The notes beneath the pieces were generated by a model. That model was not told where the DNA came from and searched no databases. It was given only the letters and a program-made list of their open reading frames with translations. The translations under genes were made by a program, and so were the position numbers. This document shows positions 36,501 to 48,500 of a DNA stretch of 64,000 nucleotides, piece by piece; position 1 is the first letter of the stretch; each line of letters starts with the position of its first letter. Origin of the DNA: Heliocidaris erythrogramma (Eukaryota > Echinodermata > Echinoidea > Camarodonta > Echinometridae); assembly GCA_025617745.1 (NCBI GenBank), contig CM046853.1, positions 17,155,174 through 17,219,173 on the forward strand, given 5' to 3'.

Positions 36501-39500
36501 AAATAAAACACACTTCAGGGAAGAATATTATTTAATAGCCCCCAAATCCTAATGTGAGATGCATTTCTCCTACTCTACAGACTGTTACCTGCCGGAAAGA
36601 ACACAGTGTTCACAGTGTGTTCACAGCATTTTCACATCGTCGACTCTGAAGATGTGACTCACAATCTTAAAACCCTTGAAATTAACAGTGTAAAGATGAT
36701 TTCACACTGTGGACACCTTCACAGTGTGGCTTACCACAGAGTGTTCACATAGTGATATTCCATTTCACAGCGTGAATTTACTCAATCACAATGTCAAGAT
36801 GTGATTCACAATGTTAAAACACTTGAATTTAACAGTGTGAAGACATTTTTACACTGTGTTCACACCATGAACATACTGTGGGACACTGTTCTTTCTGGTA
36901 GGGTTGTCACTAAGAACTTTCCTGCTCAATAAATCCCTCATATGTTGACCTTTTTCATGTTTTCTTTCTAGCTGGTACATTGACCTGGAGTAGTCATGGA
37001 CTAGTGAGAATGCAACAATAGTCCTTGGACTGTCAAAGAATATTGCTGTGAAATAGAAAGAACCAATTGTCACATTGCATTGTATGTTTGTCCTTTTTGT
37101 CTCGCCCACCGGAGGTGAAGGCGAGACTAAGGGATCCAAATTCCGTCCGTCCGTCCGTCACAAACGTTATGACAGATAACTTTGCAACCGTCAGTCACTT
37201 TTCAACCAAACTTGGGTTGTAGATGCACTGAGGGGACCTGCATGTTATGGTGCCGTTGGAGGTCACATGATAAGGTCAAAGGTCATTTCAGGTCAAACGT
37301 TAAAGTTTACCTGCAAGACTCTCTGACAGATAACTTTGCAACCGTCACTCACTTTTCAACCAAACTTGGGTTGTAGATGCACTGAGGGGACCTGCATGTT
37401 ATGGTGCCGTTGGAGGTCACATGATAAGGTCAAAGGTCATTTCAGGTCAAACGTTAAAGTTTACCTGCAAGACTCTCTTATGACAGATAACTTTGCAACC
37501 TTCACTCACTTTTCAACCAAACTTGGGTTGTAGATGCACTGAGGGGACCTGCATGTTATGGTGCCGTTGGAGGTCACATGATAAGGTCAAAGGTCATACG
37601 TTAAAGTTTACCTGCAAGACCTTCTTATGACAGATAACTTTGCAACCATCACTCACTTTTCAACCAAACTTGGGTTGTAGATGCACTGAGGGGACCTGCA
37701 TGTTATGGTGCCGTTGGAGGTCACATGATAAGGTCAAAGGTCATACGTTAAAGTTTACCTGCAAGACCTTCTTATGACAGATAACTTTGCAACCATCACT
37801 CACTTTTCAACCAAACTTGGGTTGTAGATGCACTGAGGGGACCTGCATGTTATGGTGCCGTTGGAGGTCACATGATAAGGTCAAAGGTCATACGTTAAAG
37901 TTTACCTGCAAGACCTTATGACAGATAACTTTGCAACCATCACTCACTTTTCAACCAAACTTGGGTTGTAGATGCACTGAGGGGACCTGCATGTTATGGT
38001 GCCGTTGGAGGTCACATGATAGGGTCAAAGGTCATACGTTAAAGTTTACCTGCAAGACTCTCTTATGACAGATAACTTTGCAACCGTCAATCACTTTTCA
38101 ACCAAACTTGGGTTGTAGATGCACTAAGGGGACCTGCATGTTATGGTGCCGTTGGAGGTCACATGATAAGGTCAAAGGTCATTTCAGGTCAAACGTTAAA
38201 GTTTACCTGCAAGACTCTCTTATGACAGATAACTTTGCAACCGTCACTCACTTTTCAACCAAACTTGGGTTGTAGATGCACTGAGGGGACCTGCATGTTA
38301 TGGTGCCGTTGGAGGTCACATGATAAGGTCAAAGGTCATTTCAGGTCAAACTTTAAAGTTTACCTGCAAGACTCTCTTATGACAGATAACTTTGCAACCG
38401 TCACTCACTTTTCAACCAAACTTGGGTTGTAGATGCACTGAGGGGACCTGCATGTTATGGTGCCGTTGGAGGTCACATGATAAGGTCAAAGGTCATTTCA
38501 GGTCAAACATAGTTTACCCGCAAGACTCTCTTATGACAGTTGGTTTTAGAAGCACTTGGGGGACCTGCATGTTATGCTGCCATCAGAGGTCACATGGTAA
38601 GGTCAAAGGTCATTTCAGGTCAAACATTATAGTTTACCCGCAAGACTCTTTTATGACATAACTTTGTAAACGTCACTTTCCAAACAGTAATGTAGATATA
38701 TGCAAGCATAACTTATGCAGATTTATGCACTTGGGGGACCTGTTGCATGGCAAGAGAGATCACGATATTTCTAGTTACCGCATGTGGCGAGACACATTAT
38801 CGCTAATGCCTTGTTTTATTGTCAATCTAGCTGGTTCATTAACGTGGAGTAGCCTTGGACTAGCCAGATTAAATCCAGAGTGGCTCTACAAAGTCTTCCT
38901 TGATGAAGAACCACCAGATCCTGACAGTCCAAATCGTGAGATTACGTCAAAAAATCTTCATTCCTATAAATATGCTTCATAATAAGAATGCCTTTTTGAA
39001 TTTGAAATCAATCAAATCCTCTTTGATTTTTATGTGTAGATTACTTTTACATGATAGTTTCTAGCTCTTTGAAATAATTTACCACTCAGCATTTGATAAT
39101 CATTTCAATATTAGAGGCAATACAGTGTAATTCATTTCAAAACATACAAGGACTTGACTGTGTAAAGGTGCATACTTAAATTATGGTATGTTTGTTCTAA
39201 TGTCATTATACATGTACCTATACCTTTGCTATGTTTACTAATCAAACAGATATAATTGTAATCATTGGCAGATTAATTATACTACATCCTCTGTACAAAG
39301 TCATGTATCTCTATCTAGACTATTTTATATGTTTTTTTTTCATTATTTTTTGCTTGTAGTTTCTGGTATGAGTGAGACTGACAGTGGTAACAGCTCAGCC
39401 ATTGCTTGTAAGATCCTGATGAAGAAAGAAACCAGACAGCAGCGGCTCATGATGCAGGAAAAGCTTGCCAAGAATCATGAATTCACAAAGATGCTCAAGT

Positions 39501-42500
39501 GGACGCTATCAACCTCTTCGCTACCTCCACCACCCAGCCCTGGAGGGCCTCGCACCCCACCTACCCCAGTCAGGAGGATACAGAGTGAACTGCAACAGCC
39601 CCCTCCCTCTGGTAACCCAATATTTCAATCATGTCCTTTATTATCCCTCCCCCCCCTTAATTTGAATGTTTGGTAAACTTCCTGCACAAAACTTTGTAAA
39701 CAATCTGGAATTGCTTCCTTTGGGTCACATTAATGATTTATATGCACAATCTTTAACCAATGTTTGAAATATTTATTTTTTTCACTCCGACTGCCTTCTA
39801 ATGAATTGTAACATACAGGTGTATATGTATCTCAGGAAACTAACATGGAATTAGTTCCTTACGATGACATCTTTGTTATATTTTGTAAATGACACAACCA
39901 ATCTTGTTCCTAATGTTTGCTTCAATCCTTACAATCACCCTTGTTTGATGACTGGTAAAATACATATAAACCGATGACACCTTAATTCATATTAACCAAT
40001 GAATTCCTGAAGCTTGTGTGAATTAACTTCCTTAGCTTGTGTAACTTTATGTAAAATCACTTTGAATTGGCTTTATTTGTAGTTTCTCTGGAAATGTCTT
40101 ATTTATATATGTGTATAGTAGAGCACTCTTGTTCCACAGTTTATCATGTTTACCAAGATGCACATAGAAGAACAGATGATGTTTCTCTCACTCACCATAG
40201 TAAAAGCTTTTCACCCCTTCTTATCAATTAGTAATCATTTCGGCAGCCAGGTCCAGACCAAACTCTATGATTGAGATCTCAGAACCGAGTTTATACGAGA
40301 GGAGAGGTAACGCTGTTTAAATACAGTATTTGCATCCATCTCAGCATTATTTATTTGAAAGCTTAGGGTGTATTTAGCCTGTGAGATTATAAAAAATTGT
40401 TTTCTTCTTCTTGTGCAAAAGTTAAGCATTACACATGATTACTATTTAATGTGAATGAAACATTCATGTTTCTTTGTTGTACTTTAATAAAAATCTTTTG
40501 TTTTCTTAATTAGATAAAGAGTGAATCATAAATCTTTGAGAATGCATCTGTTTCAATCTTTTCTATATTAAAAGCGAAAAATTATTGAAAAAAAAAAGTT
40601 TTTTATGTCATTTAAGTCTTCTTCATCATTCTTTAAAATGGTGCAAATTCTAAGGTGTATTTCTACCCATTTTTATAATTTCTTATCTCATACTTTTGCA
40701 AACAACTAGGAACAAAATTTTCCTCTTGCCATAAATTGCAACCGAAATTTAAATCATTATTTTCAAAACCAATTTCATGCAGTTGTGTTTTGTTGTTTCT
40801 CCCCTAATGCTTCTGGGCACTGGCTATTAATACATGTATATATATATATATATGTGGAGCATGTTTTTGTGATTGTGTATGTATGTTTTCATATCTCAGC
40901 AAGTGACATTAATCCACCAAGGTTGGATGCAGAATCTGCAAAATTACAAGGTTTTCTTCGTCGAGGTACGGTGCTAAAACATGATCTGTAGATCATAAGA
41001 TATAGCATTGTACTATTTAATACTTAGTCACTTCACATCAATTATATACAGTGATAGGTCATACTTATTTATTATGTTAATCTGCAATCGTCTAGTTGTG
41101 CTAGGTTGTGGTGTAAGGAAAAACAGTGCTTTCCATAAATAATTGGCTTCATAGTATTCATGGTATTATTAAGGATTCATAATAGTTTTAGATGCTTTTA
41201 GGTACATGTATAAGATATCTGGAATATAAAGTTTGTTAATAGTTTGATCATAGCAGCTGAGGGAAAAACACTTTGTTGTTCAAGATGCCGAAATGATGTG
41301 CTAAGAGGAAAATCAAGAGAGTTTTCCAGAATATATTGTATTGAAATAATATTGATGGCTATGTAGTTGAATATTTTACCTACACATGACTCTAAAGGCA
41401 GATGAAAATCTTGATATGGAAGTGTAGGATCTTTAAAAAAATGCTATTTACAAATATTATAAAGTCTTTCTGTATATGGCACACAAAATCCACATCTCCT
41501 CTGCATATATTAACCTTGAATCTTTTCTGTCCATACATGTATGTTTCTAACTTTTTTCTTAATATATCTAATATTGTATCTTTGTTATAATACTTCTGTC
41601 TTTTCTTGAAATATTTTCTGTAACATAAAGTGTTGCACTTACATGTACATGTAGCATGCATAATAGGCTAATCTATTCCTAAATGTACCTGTTCATGAAA
41701 TTAAACATTTCACCATGGTATTTAATACAGCTATTATTTATGCCTAAAGTATATTTATAGAGGCAACCATTGTTTCTCTGACCATCCCTCTTTCACTGAT
41801 TGCCTTCTCCTTCTCCCTAAATGCATTCATCTAAAATAGCCAGCGCAGATTGTACTGCTGTATCTCTCCCTGAAGGTCTTCTCTCAACACAAATACTTGA
41901 AGGTACTCATATATATATATATATATATCCTATATCTCTTTTCTGTTATATTAACAAATGTATTTTTTTACTAGTCATTGTCAATGAATCAGTTTATTTT
42001 GTGATACTGCTCCTTAAAAATATATTTTTCTGATTCCCTGACCACTTCTGGATTTTTTTCTTCAATTTTATTCTTAGATATATAATTCAAAGAAAATTTC
42101 AAATCACATTGCATTTCAAATTACATGTACAAAGGGTTTAGTACTTACACATTACCTTTATCACATACCATTTTACACGTTTGTTTTGATTGCTGAGATA
42201 TCTAAAAGCAGATGTAATATTACGTACATGTACATGTAGTCTAGCAAACTTCTATATCGTTACATTTTATATACCGGTATGTCAATATTGTACTTAACAT
42301 TAAACTTAACATCACAATTTTATGTTTATGGTGGCTTGTATATTTATTCATATGAGGAAAAATTAATCTATGGGGTAAAATTGAGGTATGTTTTTACGTC
42401 ATAATTAATGTGATTACTTTATGCATATCAGATGATAACAAGATACAGTATAATAATACCCATTTCTCTCTACCTCTCAGACAGCGATCAAGGTGGCAGC

Positions 42501-45500
42501 ACCGCCACTCTGAAGCCATGGAGCACCTCCACTCCTGAACCCCGTCGCCGTCCCCTTAGTATTCCTGTTGGTGCCACAGCCGCTACCAGCGATACAGACG
42601 ATGAGCTAGCAGAGTGCTGGAGAGGTCAGCCATCTCATTCCTTCGGGAGGCTCGCTGCTCCGGAGCTTCAGTCTTCACAGGGGCAGGATGGGAGGCGCTC
42701 CCTGGTACCTGATGGGAGACGCTCCCCGGTTCCGGATGGGAGGAAGTCACCTTTGCTCGTGGAGACTCTCCTGAAAAATAGTGCACGTTCTGCTTCCGTC
42801 TCTTCCTTCTTTGAGTCTTTTGATGAGGCAGGTGGGTGATGGGATGTTTTCTTCATGTTATATGTTGTAATTGATATAGAGTTGGGGATTGGGTGGTGAT
42901 TGGATGTTAGGAAAGGTTTAAGTATTGTGTTTGACCAGTTAGGACTTTGATTAGTTAGAATGTGAATAAAGGGAACCTTTTGCCAAGTTAATATAGTTAA
43001 ACTACAATAATTCAGATAGAATGACCATGACCTACCTGCTATTAATATGCATTATTCATCCATGACATGTGTAGATTTAGTGGAGACACCTCAGAGGAAA
43101 CGCCTCAGCTCTGGGTCCGAGCTACCTCCTAAACCTGGTCGTCTGCGTAAGAAATCGTTAAGTAGTGCCCAGCTCCCGATTCTAATGGATGACCCAAGAT
43201 GGATGATGCATCTTGAACAGAGTAAGCCTTACAACTATTATGTCTGGAGCCTTAATCCATAGGAGTTTACACAAATTTTTATTACAGATGAAGTTTCTTG
43301 AAGCAATTTTTTGTAGACACTCTTTTGTTGTCCATGTTAATACAATAATTGATATCTCTCTTCAAAAGTTATGAACCTTTGAATTTCAAGAAGAAAGAGG
43401 AGTTTTTCTTTGTCCAAATGATATTATGTACCATATGAAATTTAGGGTAGTGTCAAATCTCCTAAGGCACAGAGAGGATTGAAGTTTCTTCAAACATCTC
43501 AAACAAACATGGTTCAAGCCCTTGGAATGGAACAAAAAGGAAATTAAGCTTCTGAATATTTAATCATCTTTTCAGTTCACTGCTTTGAATTTCTTGAAAT
43601 ATTCACATGTATTAGAAACATACAGAAGTTGAAAATGTCTTAATTAATTAAAGCTTCCAGTATTCTGTGCCTCGGAACTGAAATACACCATTGATTTTGC
43701 AAAAAATGTCCAAAAGAATCCTAATATTGATTCTACATTTGTCCATAATCCACTGAGTGGTAATGATGATATTACCTTTTGAAGAATTGATACAGAGACC
43801 ATGAAAGTTGAATGTACATGTACCGGTATATGTATATGTACATGTTCCAATATTGTTTACTATATTGTTCTGTAGGATTTGGATGGTGAAGTTGAATTCA
43901 GAAAAAAGGTTTGCGGTACAACCACGTGAGTTGGAATAACTCCACATTCCGGTCAGAATGCTCTGGCCGTCGTCAGGAGAATGAGCAGAGCGAATAAATC
44001 AGCAGAATTTATATATGAAGCGGTAGAAATTCTACAGCTTCACAACTTGAGTTGTGAAGTTGTGAAGCTGTAGAATTTCTACCGCTTCATATATAAATTC
44101 TGCTGATATATTGCTCTTCTCATTCTCCTGACGACGGCCAGAGCATTCTGACCGGAACGTGGAGTTATTCCAACTCACATGGTTGTACCGCAAACCTTTT
44201 TTCTGGTTTATATTGTTCTGATGTTCTTTATCTGAATTTATTAAATTAAATAAACCCTATGATCTCTTTATCTGTCTGTCTGCCTGTGTCTGGCTGTCTG
44301 TGTCTATCTCTGTCTCTCTGTCTCTTCCCCTCTACCTGCTATGTCTCCCCCTTCTCTCTCTCTCTCTCTCTCTATTGCAGATCTTGGCAGCAGTGTAGAG
44401 CTATCCGAGTCCGAGTCATCCATTTCCATCGTGCCATCCAAGCCAGTGTTGTCCAAAAGAGAAAGCATTATATCTAATGCCTCCACAGCTGACAGCTCCA
44501 GTATGTACCTTGCAGATGACAGTGTCTCAGTTCAGGTAGGGAATATCTACATACATGTACACCATAGTGATGTTTGTATCGTAATGATATAAAACATATT
44601 TGCACACATATTCTTCCCAAGGGATGCCCAAGGCACCTGTGCCTAGAGTACTACTATTCAAGCATTCAAGGAATTTTTTTTATACCAGCTACCCATACCT
44701 CTGATTTGAGAATGTAGATGAGAATGTCTTTTTATGGGACATTAGTGCTATGGCAGGGACTCCTACTGCAAACCATTTGATTCATGGTCCAGTGATATTT
44801 CCACCAGTTCACAACACCTCTACCTGGTCTAATATAAATTGTCACACTTTATGACATTTGGCATGGGTCAAAAGCTTTTCTTTCATTCTGTTTATGGGGG
44901 ACTTAGGGGGAATTATCGTTGAAATAAACATATGCCTGGGCAACATGAGTGTTTTCCATGTGTAGAAAGTTTGTCCTCATATATTGTATTCCCAATTTAA
45001 CAGTGGTTTAAAAGAAAGGATGAAGATTTAGAATTTGACTCTTGGAATGGTTGTGTAAAGCAAATTATATTGCTGATTTTTCTATCACCTGATGGAAGCA
45101 ATTAAATAATAACCTAACAAGTGTTCATGAATGTCATTTTAATTATGAATTAGATTTATAATGTTATTTTTTTTGTTTTCCATCCCATTTTAGAACCTTG
45201 ATGCAAGTAGTCAGGATGAGAGACGATTGTCTGGAATCCCTCCTGCAAGAATGTTTCAGTTTGGAGGTAAGTACCATTATTGCCTGTGTTTGGAATTTTT
45301 AAAGGGAATCTTGAGTTCTGGGAAAGGTGCAAAATAAGTTGCAAGCTTTCTCATTCTTATTATGTTAGTTTGGAAGATTATCATAGTAGATATGTCCCCT
45401 GAAAAGGATTGCTCTTCAAATGCTCTCACGTTCAAAATATGACAAGAAACAGCTGAAATGTGCATGTGACTCTCAACAGGATAAAGTCAATTTCTTATCA

Positions 45501-48500
45501 TTTTGTGATATCGTCAAGATCCATAAGATTAACAAAAATACTTTTAACAAAAGGTCCAGTTTGTCAAACAGTTAGTTACCAAAGCATGTTTGTTCAAATT
45601 TGAAACCACTATAATTCCCTAAAGTATGTATTTATAAATACATTTGTATTGTATATAGTCGGCTGATAATAAATACTCCTATCAGTATATCCCTCTCCCA
45701 CATCACCAGAGTAGCAATAAAAAGGACTCTTTTTTTGTAGTGTATTTCATTTCTGATTTCATGAAAATTTTACTGTTTTACAAAGATCCCTGTATAATTT
45801 TTTTGAAGGGAGAGAAGGGATGGTAGAAGTAAGATTTTCTTCTAATATCAAAATGAAAAATAAAATCTGTGAGTTATTGGAACCTTTTGGGGTTCTTTGT
45901 GCTAAACCTGTACAGAGTGTTCTGTCAGTATATACAAGAAATAAGGAATCTGTGAAATGCAATTTGAGATATTCATCAGAATCTGTTATATTATATATGT
46001 TGGATATTTAGAAGCAAATTGAATAATTGCACATGTATACTTTTTCACAGGAGCCACTTCCTCTGATCAGAATGCTGTAAGTGACAGTAGTACTGCAGAT
46101 GATTTCTCAGATGCTGGGATAGTTTCCTCTAACGTTCCTGACGTGGTGTCCCAGATTGGTGGCCAAAGACCACAGCGTAAGTACATGTATAGGAATTATT
46201 TTAGTACTGACTCATAATGTTATCACTGAAGTGGGTGTATTGTTAGGTTTACTAATAAAATTATCTCAGTGTTTCACTTTGATATTTACAGGAATCGTGT
46301 TAGAAAAATTATGATGAAATTAATTGAATAGGTATGTTGCTTTACCATGTAAATATCACAAATTTCTATGGCTTTGCACCAACAATGAATATGAACCATA
46401 TTAAACATACATATACAGTGTATCTCTATTCTCTGTGTATATCTATTCTTAAAAGTGTATTTGTACTTTTACTTTCATATATTTTGTGGCTTTCAAAATA
46501 AAGGCAAAAAAAAATTAAAAAATAAAAAGAGATCTCCCAATCTTTCTTGTTGTACAAAGGCTCTGTCTATACTTGTCTCATTACAAATAGATCTTTTGTC
46601 AGATACGCAACTTGCCTTGGTAGGTGAAGCTGTAGGAGAAGATTAAGACAGAGCATGAATTCTATTTTCTCAAAGAAAAGAAAATGGAGTTACTTCTGCT
46701 GATATCCTATTGATGATGATGCTTGGGATATCTTGGGTTATGATCTATGAAATATGTGCGTTGTAACAACTTAAATTGTTAATTGATCTCTGTAATTGTG
46801 TTTTTAGGCATGTATCGTAACACCCCACTACGTCAGAAGAGACGATCCTTGACGGCGCCCTCTAACATGCATGATTTACCAGAAGGACCAGACATGTACA
46901 TCAAGTTTGTTGACCTCTCTGCAAACAACGTCTCTGACCTGACTCCATTAGCTAGAGCTCCTCACAGACTGCTGCAGGAGTTCAGATTCCTTGAGAAGCT
47001 TGATCTTAGCGACAATGGTCTGACTGAGTTTCCTAAAGAACTGACCGATGTGAGTGATTGCTCTGTTGATATTCATATCATCTGGCTGATTGTGACATCA
47101 TTTTAAGTATTGAGTGAAACTGGCCTGGATATACAACAAAATGCACATACATGTAATGTATGGGTATTTTGTTGTTTGTTTCCCCGTAAGCACAAATTGA
47201 AAGAGAACTAGACTTGAATTCGTCACGAAGACGAATTAGGTGGTCTGTCCTTAAATTTGCACGATCATGATTGTAATCAGGATGATCATATTAATGGGGA
47301 AATACTAAACAGAAGACAGGATGTCAAGAATGCCATGAATGGAGATGCTTCCTGAGGACAGGAATGTAGCAAAATGTGTATCGGTCATTGTAAAATGATT
47401 ATGGTGATGATAACGGTGATTATGATGATTATAATGACATAATGATGATGGCGATGATATAATAGTAGCGATGATGATCATGATGGTGATGATAATAATG
47501 ATGGTGATACAGGATACTTGGGAGATTAACACCATAGCTCTAATACAGGACAGGAAATCACAATTTGCCATAGGGTTGTACATAAACTACTGCACACTAC
47601 TTTCTAATAGACATAATACGGAAAATAAGGCAGTTTATTACATGATTAGTGATTTTTTATGTTACAATAGTCGAAGAGGATGGTAAAATGACAGGCAAAA
47701 AGAAGCAAAAAAAAAAAAATCGGCCCCGGGATCGAACCAGGTACCTTGACCATGGTAGTCATGTGCTTTACCGATAGACCAAAATAATTCCCATAGAGAT
47801 AACACGTAAACGAAAAACGGGATTCTCAAATCCCATTTTGTACTGAAAATTGGGCATGATCCCGACATCTGATTAAAAATTGGAGGGCTTACTAATAAAA
47901 GCTTATAGTCTCAGCTACAACATATTAAAATCTGGAAGGAAATAGACCAATAATAACTGAGATACTGCTCAGAGAACGATGTCATGTAGATTCGTGATTC
48001 GAAAAAAAATCATCTTCCATAGACATAACACGCAAATAGGGAAAAATCTGACATGTCGTCTTTAATTGAAGATTTCAGTGTGATAACGTCATCAAAATGA
48101 AAAATGATGGTAACTGATCTTGTAGAGAATTGTCTCAGCTATAACATATCAAAATTTGGAAGAAAATCGATCACCTATTACTGAAATATTATCAAAAGAA
48201 TACAAAAATGATGACATCATTTTTTCAAAATCACTTTTTTGAGTTCATATGCAAATATGATGACGTTAGAACATGAGATCGGCAAAAATTCTACATGAAT
48301 TCATATCTACAACTCACAGGCTTTCAGAATATGTAAAGAAATTGGGGGGTTTCCGTATATTCTGAGGAGCTATGGCGAATTCTAGATGGGCATGTTTTTA
48401 CCACTTTTTACATTAGAGTGCCCATTGACGTGCGCAAGAATTTGAAAGTTTGATGCGCGCGTACGACATTATGGAAGGTCGAAAATGACTGTAAATAGTT

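Noticed and set aside
37182-38661. Series of identical 65-codon ORFs
   Set aside because: Each is one unit of the tandem array; starts and stops recur with the unit length, so not a gene family.
47711-47785. Functional tRNA gene
   Set aside because: A- and B-boxes are present, but anticodon and acceptor stems do not pair well; called tRNA-like only.
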